From Cotesia glomerata (taxonomy: Eukaryota; Arthropoda; Insecta; Hymenoptera; Braconidae): 64,000 nucleotides of DNA. The notes below the pieces were generated by a model. That model saw nothing but the letters and a program-made list of their open reading frames with translations, was not told where the DNA came from and searched no databases. Shown one piece after another: positions 45,245 to 57,944 of this stretch. Made by a program: the position numbers and the translations under genes. The DNA lies in contig NC_058163.1 of the NCBI RefSeq assembly GCF_020080835.1, positions 12,937,113 through 13,001,112 on the forward strand. The letters run 5' to 3'. Numbering within the stretch: position 1 is the stretch's first letter; the number at the start of each line of letters is the position of its first letter.

Positions 45245-46524
45245 ACTTTTTTGATTTACCAGCGCATCGTACGGAGTGGAGCAGGTTGTCATAACTAGGA
45301 ACGGGTGTACCCTCGGAGATAGTACTCCTACCCCAGTTACCTGGGGCCTAGCTGACACTTAGCCAGTCCCGGAATACACGGACGGATTAGACTCGCTCGG
45401 GGCGGTGAAGATTCCGATCTCTAGCACTCACTGCGTACTCCCTGATCAAGGCCCGAGGTGGCTGGCTCCTGATCTACTGCTGTAACTTACACGTCGGCAG
45501 AGCAAGCTCACATCAGCCGTGGCCTGCGTCGTCGGAAACTATGACACAGGTTCCGGACACTCCCAGTGGGTTACAACAGAGAACGATCTTCTTCTTGCTA
45601 GGTCAGTTAGTGTGAGGAACCCATTAAGGGGAGTTTTGTCCACGGGAGCGTATTTTATTTAGCTCCTACCCTCTGTACCTTGTCAACTAAGAGACTCAGT
45701 GTCATCCAAGGACAGCAAGCGTTCTCCCATCCACTCGGGGAGACGCGCCCGGTAGCAGTATCTCTTCTGCCCCGAGTGTGTGTATGTGTGTGTGTGTATG
45801 TAAGTATGTAAACTTCTCATAACTTTTGAATGGTTTGACCGATTCGATCGCAGTTGACACCATTCGAAAGGGCTTGTCAAAACTTAGATTTTGGATACAA
45901 TTTAGATCGATTTCGAAACGATAGATTTCGAAAAATCTCAAAAAAACTGTAAAAAAAATTTTTTTCCAAAGTGGTTTTTTTTGGAATAACTTTCGGACGG
46001 CTTTATCGATCAACTCTCAAAACTAATCAGCTCTTGACTTTAAAAAATCACGCCAATCGCCGCCAATCCGGTCAAAATCGGTTGATTTGTTCGAGAGATA
46101 TCATGCAGGAAAGAAAACCTAAAAAAGTGTTTTTTTCGGAATTACTTCAAAGTTTCTAGTTAGATCAATTTAAACTCAGAAATTTTTTATAAGGCATGAA
46201 AAACTGCGTCGAATGCTACCAGCCGCGTGAAAATCGGTTCATTCATTCAAAAGTTATTGCGGTTTGAAAACTCAAAAAATAGTGTTTTATCAACCTTCTA
46301 TCAAACTTTTGAGCTTGAAGAGCTCAAAAGCATATAAAAGTTATCTTTTTGAGTTCGGAGAGCTTAAAACAACATATAAATTGTATTTTTGAGCTCGAAA
46401 AGCTCGTAAATGCAATTTTGAGTGCCCAGGTATGGAATTAGCGGGAAGTTGCAGGGATGGCCTTCAGGGTCAACCGTTTTCCTAATTATTTTTTTTTAAT
46501 TCCAAACTATTACTGCCCGACAAA

Positions 46525-46625
46525 AAAATGATCAAATCAGATCAAATTCATCAGATCTGAGCAGATCTGCATTTTGGCCAGATCTGTCCATATCAAATCT
46601 AATCTGTTCAGATCTGGTTCGATTG
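46525..46625. repeat. Cluster of AGATCTG / GATCA words
   Basis: CAGATCTG or near-variants occur about six times in 100 bp, with alternating GATCAAAT words. Many are palindromic. Similar words occur near 2812. Confidence 0.6.
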
Positions 46626-46753
46626 AAACAGAATCAATTTATAAAAAAGTTTATAGAATAAAAATAATAGTAAAATTTATTTCATTTCTACTTGCAAATT
46701 AGAAATGATGTATTTTATATCAATTTTCCATGATTTAAAGTCGAATATCCCGC

Positions 46754-47045
46754 ATGGAAAAATATATATGCGAAAAATATATGCGAATATATATTTTTTT
46801 TGCGCTAAATAAATGTCTGTTTCTATGTTCACATATATGTCCGCATATATGTTCACATATATGGCGCATATCAATGCAATATATATGTCTAGAGATACAC
46901 AGAAATAAATTTAACTTGAATCGAGAAAATAATTTTGAAGAATTTCACTTTCTTGATTTGAGTAAAAAAATTCTTAAACTAAGAAATTTTTTATTTCAGT
47001 ATAAAAGCTTACGTATATGTCTACATAAATTTTAGCATATATCTC
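46754..47045. mobile_element. ATATATGC-type MITE, partial, with nested MITE
   Basis: Starts CCCGCATGGAAAAATATATA like the complete copy at 60086-60481, and is rich in ATATATGC/GCATATAT. A nested short MITE (about 46895-46998, ACACAGAAATAAATTTAACT ... TTTTTTATTTCAGT) sits at the same relative place as in the complete copy. The right terminus is lost against the next element. Confidence 0.65.
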
Positions 47046-47594
47046 TGCATATGGGTCATTCCACCAAATAAGAACATTTTTACGCGGCGACCCTCGCAGA
47101 TTATGTTTAAAATTTATGGAGATGTTCTCTATCATAAGACGAAAATTCCCTGAGAGTTTGAGCTCTTAATACGCAGCGGTCTTGAAGTTATGATTTTTTG
47201 AAATTTTGGAAAAAATTTTTTTTCAACTTTTTCGTCAATTTTTCTGATATGAAAAACATTTTTTAACAAAATCGACAAACATTCTATTTTGTAGGAAAAA
47301 TTCTCAGCTTTTGAATGAAAATATTTATTTTTTTATAAACTTATCAGAAGACCCTTAAAGATCGAATTAAAGTGAAAAAATTAATTTTTTTCGGTGTGCA
47401 GCCCAAAATTCTTAAAATTTGAATTTTTTTTCTGAAAGCTGAGAGTTTTTTACACAAAATATAGCGTTTTGCCGATGTGCATATTTTTTGTTTCGTCGCA
47501 ATTAAATTAAATGCAAATTCATTATAATTAAAATACTTTTATTTTTGAACTTTTTTGAGATGTGGACACAGTTTTAATGAAATCATAACCAATT

Positions 47595-48146
47595 TCATCT
47601 TTTAAAGGCACAAAAGTGTGTAATGACTGTGTCTGTACCTTTCACCGTTTTCGATTGAAAATATCGTACGTCTAACACATTTTTTTTTATTAAATAATCG
47701 TCATTAGCTATAAAAGTAAAGTCAACGCTTGTAAAATTTTTAGTTCCCCAGGAAAACAAATCTTGTGGTTTCAGTATATGCTCTTTATTGTTCATTTGTA
47801 ATGAAGCTCTAGCAGCATATCGTTTTAATGAACCCGCAAGACCGTCGCATGGTCCTTTGCCATGGGCAGTTGCAAAAAAATGCCACTCAGTGTTGATTTC
47901 GAAGTCAACATAATGATAACATAAGTTTGTAAATGCTTTCTTGTTTTTGAATTATTGTGGAGCTCCATCAGAGAAGTAAAAAATCGTATTGATGACAGCA
48001 AACTTCTTTTTAAGAAAGGCAATCAATTGCTCTTGAAATAAATAAATTAAAACTGTGTCGTGCTTAAGACAATCTGAAATACCAACAAAGCTCAAATACT
48101 TAATAGTATCATTTTCGTTATAATAAATCACCATTGGAAATATATT
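47595..48146 (-). pseudogene. Transposase C-terminal part, inverted
   Basis: Minus strand: YLSFVGISDCLKHDTVLIYL, YFSDGAPQ, a stop where a Gln is expected (TAA; shown as TTA at 47953-47955), HFFATAHGKGPCDG, LKRYAARASLQMNNK, then a C-terminus unique to this piece (DLFSWGTKNFTSVDFTF to FCAFKR). It supplies the C-terminus missing from the plus-strand copy. The segment 47775-48146 is almost identical to 49884-50250 reversed. Confidence 0.75.
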
Positions 48147-50252
48147 TCTTTTAGATAAAGAAAATTTTAGAAACGAAACTTTTAGATAAAAAAGGAGTTA
48201 AAGATTTAAGAAAATTTCCCGACGAAGATCGTTGGAAATTTCCTGACTTAGATGACACTTCAATGTTATGTGTGCGTTGTCGATTCCGTGTCAAAGAATA
48301 TATTCCGCCGGCATCAGAGGAAGAGGAAATTATTTCAAGTCAAATTAGTGTTGAAAGTCTGAGTATATCAGCTGAAATTTGTACTCAAGGAAGCAGTTTA
48401 TCTCGAACTGTCAGTAATTTTAGCGACAATCTATGTGATTACAATGATCATTCTTTAGAGCGATTTTTGAGAATTCCTCTTTTTGAAAAAGACAGGTAAA
48501 AATTTTCTATTGATTAAGTTTTTCATTTACTGAGTGAAAACTTACTTAATTATTTTTCTATGCGTTTAATTTAAGGTTATATTCTGAAAAAAATTATGGA
48601 GTAAAAAAACTTGATGCGAGCTATGCTGCCCTAGAGAATAAGTTCCAATCACAATTTAGAATAGTACCTGAATCTACCTACAGAAAAATTAATCAAGATC
48701 ATTGTTCCATGATAGCTAAAGTGAAGAAATTATATAACGCTGAAAGTGACAAGTAAATTTTTTTAACAATCGATCATTTTAAAATATCTTCATTTTTTCA
48801 TATTAATACGATCGATCGTTTGCTTTACAGATCAATAAAAAAGAAACTGCTTTCAATTTTACCCGACAGTTGGGAAGTCAGTCGTATAGCATCTGAATTT
48901 AACTGTTCTCGAAAAATGGTACTGAATCTTAAAAATGATATCAGTGTATCTGAGAATGTTGATTTAGACTCTGGTGAAGTGACTACTAATACTTTGAATC
49001 CCACAAAAGTTCCAGGCAATCAGCCGCTTAAGTTAGATGTCAAAAAACTTGTCATTGATTTTTATGAAAGCGAAGAAAACTCAAAACAATCAGCGGGCAT
49101 GAAAGATTTTAAATCTGTGAAGGATTGTGATGGAAATCGAACTAGGGTACAAAAAAAGTTGATTCTTTGTAATTTAAAAGAATTTTACCAAAGCTTCAAA
49201 GCGCAATATAATTCAGTGGCAATCGGATTTTCTAAATTCGCTAGTTTGAGGCCTACTTATTGTATTCTTGCTGGAAGTAGTGGTACACATGTCGTATGTG
49301 TTTGTACTATTCATCAAAATGTAAAATTGATGTTAGAAGGTACTTGTGTATTTGACATTCTCTATAATTGTACTAAAACTAGTTATTAATCTTATTACAT
49401 TTATTCCATTTAGGATGTAATTTTCCAAAATTTGCGAAAAACACCGATTGGGTTGTAGAATCTCAGCCAATTTGAATAAATTTATTAAATAAATTAGTTT
49501 GTAACAATCCAAAAGAATCGTGCTTTTCCAGAATGTGCAATAGTTGTGCAAATAATGAAGAAATCGCTGATTATTTTCGTGTGTCGTTTAATGAATCTGA
49601 TGTTAATGAAATCCAATATAAAATGTGGACATCAACAGACCGTTGTACTATTGTGAATGTTACTTCAGATTCTGAAGACTTCATCGAGACTTTAGTGACG
49701 CAACTTGATAAGCTTTTGAAACATGATTTTATTGCGAAAACACAAAGTCGATTTTTTTCTGATACAAAACTAAATTTAAAGAGCGGGGAATTCGCCGTAG
49801 TATTTTACTTTGCGGAAAATTATGCATTTGTTGTGCAGGAAGCAGCTCAAGGCTTTCATTGGAATAATGATCAAGCTTCTATATTTCCAATGGTGATTTA
49901 TTATAACGAAAATGATACTATTAAGTATTTGAGCTTTGTTGGTATTTCAGATTGTCTTAAGCACGACACAGTTTTAATTTATTTATTTCAAGAGCAATTG
50001 ATTGCCTTTCTTAAAAAAAAGTTTGCTGTCATCAATACGATTTTTTACTTCTCTGATGGAGCTCCACAACAATTCAAAAACAAGAAAGCATTTTGAACTT
50101 ATGTTATCATTATGTTGACTTCGAAATCAACACTGAGTGGCATTTTTTTGCAACTGCCCATGGCAAAGGACCATGCGATGGTCTTGCGGGTTCATTAAAA
50201 CGATATGCTGCTAGAGCTTCATTACAAATGAACAATAAAGAACATATACTGC
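48147..50252 (+). pseudogene. Transposase, most complete copy, C-terminus lost
   Basis: After a TTTCTTTTAG acceptor comes a zinc-like segment (MLCVRCRFRV; exon ends at AG|GTAAAA, 48496), a helical exon (48575-48752; LYSEKNYGVKKLDASYA), a large exon from 48832 (RSIKKKLLSILPDSWEVSRI, VCVCTIHQNVKLM), a cysteine cluster (CNNPKESC, MCNSC) and a catalytic-like core (WTSTDRCTIVNV, GEFAVVFYFAENYAF, GFHWNNDQASIFP, ISDCLKHDTVLIYL, YFSDGAPQQFKNK). The reading breaks near 50093 before HGKGPCDG and is truncated at 50252. At least four GT-AG introns are visible. An RNase-H-like fold is my inference from spacing. Confidence 0.7.
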
Positions 50253-51530
50253 GCTTACGCTAACTACGTATACACGTACTCATAGAGCTCCGTATTTATT
50301 AGTGAATAACAGTTACTATTTTGCATTAACTTATTATAAATTGCATATTATAGTGTGACTAAATCATTTTTTAATATATTAATCAATTCACTACTGTAAT
50401 CTGTATTTTAATATCAACAATAATTAGCTTTTCTATAAACCGCACATAGGCAGTTACTTTAGCCACCTTACACGTGGCGTCATTATATAAAAAATTAAAC
50501 ACTGAAATTAAAAGAACATTTATTGCTCCAAATTGGCATAATTATATGAACATATTCTCAGGGAAAGTGTTATTCAATATCATCATATTATATTAACCAA
50601 TATATTTTTGGATTATGATATATTTCTGAGAATATTTATTAGTAATGTGGTATTAGCCAATTTTATTAAGCTCAGTGCCGTGTTCATGTAATGTAATACT
50701 CCAGGGCGCATATATATGTGACTTTAGACAACTTTATCAGCCCAGTGCCGTATTCACCTGCCATAAACTATAAACTATAAGGATAAAATAAGTAACCTTA
50801 ACAAGTGACATTCCAATATAAACAATAGTGTAAATCATTGTGTTCATAATCTATACATTTGTTTACGGTGTAGTAGATTCTTATTAACATAATGAGTGAA
50901 GCTAAATACAATAAACAAGCCAATACTCCGGTCGGCGCTAAATGTCGTGGGTGTTCATCAAGTATCGCAAAAGAACATGCACAATGTACTAACTGTCAAT
51001 CGTACTATCATCCCAGTTGTGCAAACTAAGCCGTGCCTCTATCTGGTGGTATCTTCCAAAGATGTTGCGGAAGAAGAGGATCCGCATCCACTTCTGATGA
51101 AATCCGCGACATGCTCAAACTAGAAATGCTCGCACTAAGAAAAGACTTCAAAAATGACATCAAAATTGAATTAGCTCCTGTCATTACCAGTGTAAACGGA
51201 CTAAAGTCTCAAGTGCAAACCTTCACAGAGCAATTTCAAAAGAGAATTAGCTCAATAGAAAATAAAGTCACTGAACTTGACACTAGAATTGAGTTGAATG
51301 CAAACACAATCAACACTAATAATGAAAAAATTATAGAGCTCACTAACAGAATCTCTGAGACTCAATGTTTAAATGACAACATAGTATTACTGAGGGAGGT
51401 TGATGATCGAATGGCTAGAAGAAACAATGCATTATTTCTTGGAATTAACGAACCTAATTCAGTATCATCTTCAGAACGTCTATCAAATGATTTAAGTCAA
51501 GAAGGCTGTTTTCCGTACCCCCTCTCCTAA
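50253..51530 (+). pseudogene. LINE 5' region and ORF1 (PHD-like, coiled coil, RRM-like)
   Basis: The 5' leader runs 50253-50891. ORF1 starts with ATG at 50892 (MSEAKYNKQ). A PHD-like zinc motif follows (CRGCSSS, CTNCQSYYHPSC), then an in-frame TAA at 51027-51029. The same frame continues with a long coiled coil (KLEMLALRKDFKNDIKIEL to IIELTNRISETQ) and an RRM-like start (MARRNNALFLGINEP), lost after 51518. This layout is typical of ORF1 of CR1/jockey-like LINEs. ORF2 is absent here. It could be the family whose endonuclease scrap lies at 25.8 kb; untested. Confidence 0.7.
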
Positions 51531-51845
51531 GAATAATCCTCTGAAAGCGAAATTTATTTTAATTAATCTCGAAAACTACACGGTAAATTATTTTCATTTT
51601 TTTTTTGATTGTTCAAAATATCATATTCTTCAATCTACTAGTTTTTCGATAAAGTTGTGAAATTCCTTCGATGGAAAAAATTAAAAATACTGTCATTTTC
51701 CAACGCTTTTCCTATGTTATATGTACAAAAATGTCATTTTCAATTGCCATTATCTCAAGTTAGGTACGATAAATCGTCTTCAAATTTTAACAGCATATGT
51801 ATTATGTATTTAATATTTCTTAAAATATTGCTTTCATAACGGTAC
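51531..51845. other. No gene recognised
   Basis: AT-rich spacer between the broken LINE and a partial tandem-family unit. Nothing supportable on either strand. Confidence 0.5.
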
Positions 51846-51847
51846 TA

Positions 51848-52316
51848 TTTTAAACGGCTTCACTTATCAACTCCAAAAACTAATCAACTTTGGACATCAA
51901 AAAACCACGTCGATCGCCCCCAAGCTGGTCGAAATCGGTTGATTTGTTCGAGAGATATCGTGAACGGAAGAAAACCGAAAAAAGTGTCTTATCGGAATTA
52001 CTCCGAAATTCCTAATTTAATCAATTTAAACTCAAAAATTCCTAATGAGGCTGGAAAAAACTGCGGTGAATTCCGCTAACTGCGTGATAAACGATTGATT
52101 CTTTCAAAAGTTATTGTGGTTTGAAAATTCAAAAAATAGTGTTCTATGAAACTTACATCAGAATTTCGAGCTCGAAGAGCTCAAAAACATAGAAGAGCCA
52201 GCCCTTTGAGCTCGAAGAGCTCAAAAACTTCATCAGTGCCATTTTAAGCGCCTAGGTATTGAATTAACGGGAAGTTGCAGGGATGGCCTTCAGGGTCAAC
52301 CGTTGTTCTAATTTTT
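51848..52316 (+). repeat. Unit E, right-hand part only
   Basis: Begins in mid-unit (TTTTAAACGGCTTCACTTATC) and runs through two GAGCTC palindromes to the GGGAAGTTGCAGGGATGGCC edge. Directly followed by unit F. Confidence 0.8.
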
Positions 52317-53085
52317 AACTTCCCGCTAAGAAAATTGAAAATTTTAAAAAATCGGAAAGTTATTGGTTTGACACCGTTTTCCAAAAATCGAGTTTTCATC
52401 GGATCTCAACGTTACGAGGTCCTAGGAAGCTTCCCTGACTATTTCCGTGATGGTGTCTGTATGTATGCGCGCGCGCACGCGCGCGCATGTGTGTGTGTGT
52501 GTGTGTGTGTGTGGATGTATTTAATATGTGGACCGATTTAATCGCGGTTGATGCTATTCAAAAGGCCTTGACTAAACTCAGATTTCAAATACAATTTGGA
52601 CCAATTCAGACCGGTAGATTTTGAGAATTCTCAAAAAATCTACAAAAAAAATTTTTTCAAAAGTAGTTTTTTTGGAATAACTTTTAAATGGCTCTACCGA
52701 TCGATATCAAAAACTATTCAGCTCTTAACATCATAAAACAACGTTGATCGCCGCCGGCTCGGTCAAAATCGGTTGATGCGTTCATAAGTTATCGTGGACG
52801 AAAAAAACCGAAAAAAGTGTTTTTTTGGAATTACTCCGAAATTCCTAGTTCAATCAAATAAAACTAAAATATTCTTCATGAGGCTTAAGAAATTGCGTCG
52901 AATGCCGCCAACCATGTAAAAATCGGTTCATTCATTCAAAAGTTATTGCGGTTAAAAATTTGAAAAATAGCGTTTTATCAAACTCCTATCAGACTTTTGA
53001 GCTCGAAGAGCTCAAAAGCATTTCAAAGCTATTTTTTTGACCTCGGAGAGCTCAAAATAACACACAAATCGTATTTTTGAGCTCG
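52317..53085 (+). repeat. Unit F, ending at an inverted joint
   Basis: Full left edge, a GC/GT alternating tract, and the blocks up to the last GAGCTCGAAG. There it joins a reversed left edge (unit G). Confidence 0.8.
52458..52513. repeat. 56-bp alternating purine-pyrimidine tract
   Basis: TGTATGTA, then GC/CA alternation (GCGCGCGCACGCGCGCGC), then (GT)n, with no break in alternation. It is the microsatellite of unit F in a GC-rich form. Confidence 0.9.
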
Positions 53086-53238
53086 AAGACATAGTGACAA
53101 CATTGCGGGGGTAATCAGGGAAGCTTCCTGTGGCCTTAAAACGACAAGTTATGATGAAACTTCGATTTTTGCAAAACGGCGTAAAAACAATAACTTCCCG
53201 ATTTTTGAAAATCTTCGATTTTCTTTACGGGAAGTTAA
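53086..53238 (-). repeat. Unit G, reversed left-edge fragment
   Basis: Reads on the minus strand from the AACTTCCCGTAAAG edge to the GGAAGCTTCCCTGA region. It forms a head-to-head joint with unit F. Confidence 0.8.
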
Positions 53239-54287
53239 GTTTTTTTATCGTTTTTTTCATTCAAATTTATTGATGAGTCGAGGCGAATTGAAAGTAAAAC
53301 GAAAAAAAAAAATCAATTTTTCATTTTTCTGAAGATTGCGGCACGATAATGGATAAAATCTTATTCCTTTAATTTTTTCAAAATTTTTAATACTCGAGGC
53401 GGAAAAACTAGTCAATGGATTGATCTAAAAATTTACAGGATTTTCAGGGGTAAATTGAGGTATAAAAATTCCTGCAATGTCTAGCTGCCCTGTCGATATT
53501 TGTTAAGATACAGTCGATTAACCAAAATAAGGGAAAAAGTCACTTTTTCAACTTTCTTTAAAGCGGTATCGTACATCGATGAGATTTTGTTTTTCCGGAA
53601 TTTTTTCATGGAATTTTATTGGGAATTTCTTTCAGTTTCTAAAACTGTCCTTTTTTTTGCTGTGCGATTATTGGTTGCAAAGATATTGTTGGTTAAAGAT
53701 ATAAACGTCCTTTTTCGTTTAATCTCGGATATCTCCGCAATAAATGGTCCTAAGAGGTTAAAAAAAAAAATGAAATTGAAGCTGAATAAACAGGTTATTT
53801 GTTCTATGAGGTCGCTTCATCTGAAAAAATTTTTCTTAGCCCATAGAGTGAAAAAAAAAATCAAAAATTTGGAAAATTTTTTTTTTGCTTAATTTCTTCG
53901 ATCTTGTTAAATCCGTAATTCCTAACGAATTTTGACTCCAAGATCTGAAAACTAGAGTCTCAGAGCTTTAAAATGCACTTTTTATTTTTGCAATACGATC
54001 ATTTCCCGCTGAAATACAGCTCGTCAAAAATCTAAAAAAAATTTGCATTTTTTTTTATTCCTTTAATTTTTGTGAGTAATGTATTATTTATTAAAAGTTC
54101 GGGTTCGAAAATAAATATTATTGGTACAACTGCCCTCAAGCAGGGGTCAATTGAACCATTCGACGCGTTTGCATAAATTAACAATTTTTAAGAAATCACG
54201 TTGTTTATTGTCTAAATTATGTATTGATAATGATAGTAAACATAATAAACTAGTAAACATAGTAAACATAATAAACTACCATTCCGA
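53239..54287. other. No gene recognised
   Basis: About 1 kb of AT-rich sequence with repeated AAAATTTTT-style words and a short TAAACATAATAAACTA direct repeat at 54230-54275. No usable coding frame. Confidence 0.5.
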
Positions 54288-54976
54288 AAAAAAAAATTAC
54301 GAAAACGGTTGACCCTGAGGGCCATCCCTGCAACTTCCCGCTACTTTCGTAATTAAGCGCTCAAAATTGCACTTATTACGTTTTTGAGCTCTTCGAGCTC
54401 AAAAATATAATTTTCGTGTCGTTTTGAGCTCTCCGAGCTCAAAAGTCTGATAGATGTTTAATAAAACATTATTTTTTGAATTCCCAAACCACAATAACTT
54501 TTGAATGAATGTACCGATTTTCACGCGGTTGGTGACATTTGACGCAGTTTTTCAAATTCTATGATATATTTTTGAACACAAATTGATCAGACCGGAAATT
54601 TCGGTGTAATTCGAAAAAAACACTTTTTTTCCATTTCTTCCGTCAACGATAACTCACGAACGAATTAACTGATTTTGACCGGCTTGATGGCGATCGACGT
54701 GGGTTTTTGATGTATAAAGCTGATTAGTTTTTAAAATTGATCGGTCAAGCCGTTTAAAAGTTATCCAAATAAAACCACATTTGAAAAAAAATTTTTTCGC
54801 AGTTTTTTTAAGATTTCTCAAAATTTATCAGTCTGAATCGGTCCAACTTGTATTATAGATCTAATTTTAGTCAAACCCTTTCGAATGGCACCAACCGCGA
54901 TCAAATCGGTCAAGCCGTTCAAAAATTATGAAAGGTTTACATACATACATACATACACATACACACACACATACGC

Positions 54977-55028
<52 letters not shown>

Positions 55029-55170
55029 CATCGCGGGAATAGTCAGGGAAGCTTCCTAGGACCTCAAAACGTCGAGATCTGATGAAAACTTGATTTTTGA
55101 AAAACGGGGTAAAAACAATAACTTCCCGATCTTTGAAAATTTTCAATTTTCTTAGCGAAAAGTTAAAAAT
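54288..55170 (-). repeat. Unit H
   Basis: Complete reversed unit with (CA)n at 54955-55027 and two GAGCTC palindromes near 54388-54442. Followed head to tail by unit I. Confidence 0.85.
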
Positions 55171-56084
<914 letters not shown>

Positions 56085-57940
56085 ATTATTTAGTTTTAAT
56101 CAAAATAATTAAACATTGCTAAACTTTTTTTGGTTCAATTGACCCCCTCCTTCTCTAAACATGTTTTAATTTATTTTTATCGTCACATTTTTCTTATAAA
56201 TAACCACAAAAAAGTCAAAATATAAATATTTGAAAAATATCTGTTCAATTAGTTTTGTTTTCTGATGAACCTTAGATAAAATATAACAAGCGCTCAATTA
56301 AATAATTTAGTTTCATGCTTCGCAAACCTTTCAATATATATCAATCAAATAGAATTAAATTATCTAGCAGTTACTCTGTTTTTACTTGGACTTAACTACG
56401 GTATTTTAGCATCACCAAATAATACCGCATACGCAGTTTTTAATTTAATTGCGGTATTGAATTGAGTCCATTTTTAACAGCGCTTTTTTAATGTAGTAAA
56501 CTTAGTTCACACAGTTGGATAAAATTTTGTAAATCGAAAGTTGACTTTCAAAGATCAGTGATTCTATCGATGCATCGATTATTATTGCGTATGAAAATAT
56601 TTAGAAAAAGTATTTATTTGATTTACTTGTATGTAGGGGTGCAATGAAAAAAGAAAGTAACAATGAATAAAAAAGAGATCAAAGAAAAAATGAGGTAGCT
56701 CGTAAATTTACCTTCTACGTTGATGATGGTGAATAGGTGTAAATGAAGTTGCAGCTCAGCAGGTTATTTTCCTCTCTTTTTACAGACCACCCTGGTATTT
56801 GTCGTCGCAAGACCTGCAGTTATAAATAAAGACCTACAGTGATGGTGGAGACAGATTCGGTGATGAAAGGTGATGATGACAATGCCGTCTCCTGGAATTT
56901 TAGTTGATATAGCTGCTACTTCTGTCTTTATTTCTTCCAATACTTTGAAATGGTGGCCCGGTATGAGTGGCTCCGCCCATCACTAACGCCTAAATGGTTT
57001 TAAGAGTATAGGAGAATGATACCTATATATTCAAGGATAGTAAAATCTCACTATCATCTTCGAGGTGGTCTCGCTCGGTAGTTACCACACACTGTTCAAT
57101 GGGATTATATCGGGTGAAAAAAATATTTTCAAGGTATTGAGTAAATAAAAGGGATAAATTCATTGATAATCATAATTTTGTAATTCATTACTCATAATTA
57201 TGATTAAAACAGCTTGAATATTTAGCGTATCATTGAGGAAATGATCAAAATTCATTCAATGGAAAATACATCAAATGAAAATCACACTGGTTTATATTTT
57301 TCGTTCTTGTTACACAGATCTATTTTTACCTGAAATATTATTTAAAACATTTGATTATCCTGTTATGTTGTAAAGTACGTATACATTTCAATGAACTTGA
57401 GATCTACCGTCGTTTTTTCTTTGAAAAGTATATTTACTTACGGATTACAATTGTATACAAAATCTGATTCGATTCTTCCGATTGTGAAGATGTAGGTAGT
57501 CGTTTATAGATTATCTTTAGCGTAAAAAATACGCAGCGAAATCAATGAGCTTACAGGATGATCCCTGTATAGACTAACATTGATCCTCATTAACTAAATG
57601 AATGAATAAATACAAAGCGTTAGATACAGGTTTAAGTAAGCACGAAAACATTCAAAGATTAAATTATGACTACTTGAAAGTAGAGAATTGTCCATCAAAC
57701 AGTAAGACCCTTTGAAACTGTTGCTCTTAAATTTAATCTTCTCAATGGAAAATTTTGAAAATCTATTTCATAACCTAATGAAAAATTATGTTAACACCAC
57801 TATTTCAATTTAGCTGCGTATTTTTACTCGAGAACATTATATGATAATAAACTGAATGCATTTTTAATCAAAAATTAAAATATATAGATAAAAAAATATA
57901 ATGTCGGCAAGCATCAAAAATTAAAAAAATTAAAAACTAA
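56085..57940. other. No gene recognised
   Basis: About 1.85 kb of low-copy-looking, AT-rich sequence. 56690-57000 is less AT-rich but has stops in all frames. No repeat family noticed. Confidence 0.5.
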
Positions 57941-57944
57941 AAAA

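Larger units (their letters stand above)
40519..45772 (-). mobile_element. R1-clade LINE, copy 2, with all domains
   Basis: Minus-strand element of about 5.25 kb with 5' leader, ORF1, ORF2 and a poly(A) tail (T run 40519-40542) abutting a GT tract. Same boundaries and target type as copy 1. Broken by nonsense codons and by a 64-bp inverted insertion in ORF2. It differs from copy 1 at many positions, so these are separate insertions, not a segmental duplicate. Confidence 0.85.
40342..46490 (+). repeat. Unit D, split by LINE copy 2
   Basis: Left part 40342-40518 ends in GTAT/GT repeats; right part 45773-46490 begins with GTGTGTATG repeats and completes the standard order through the palindromes to CCTAATTATT. 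Last unit of the array. Confidence 0.85.
47048..50252. mobile_element. Long-terminus DNA transposon, copy 3, inverted chimera
   Basis: The left tip TGGGTCATTCCACC resembles the family terminus and is followed by AT-rich terminus sequence to about 47560. Next comes a minus-strand 3' part of the transposase (47595-48146), joined at 48146 to a plus-strand transposase gene (48147-50252). The two share a nearly identical segment of about 370 bp in opposite orientation. The right end is cut where a LINE begins at 50253. Confidence 0.7.

Noticed and set aside
33001..46490. Helitron explanation for the 0.9 kb units, because they end in CCTAAT
   Set aside because: The 5' edge does not begin TC, and the stem is at the wrong end; CTAA alone is too short to count.
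53500..53892. 130-codon plus-strand frame rich in Lys, Phe and Leu
   Set aside because: Low-complexity AT-driven composition, no motif, and it sits within repetitive A/T-run sequence.
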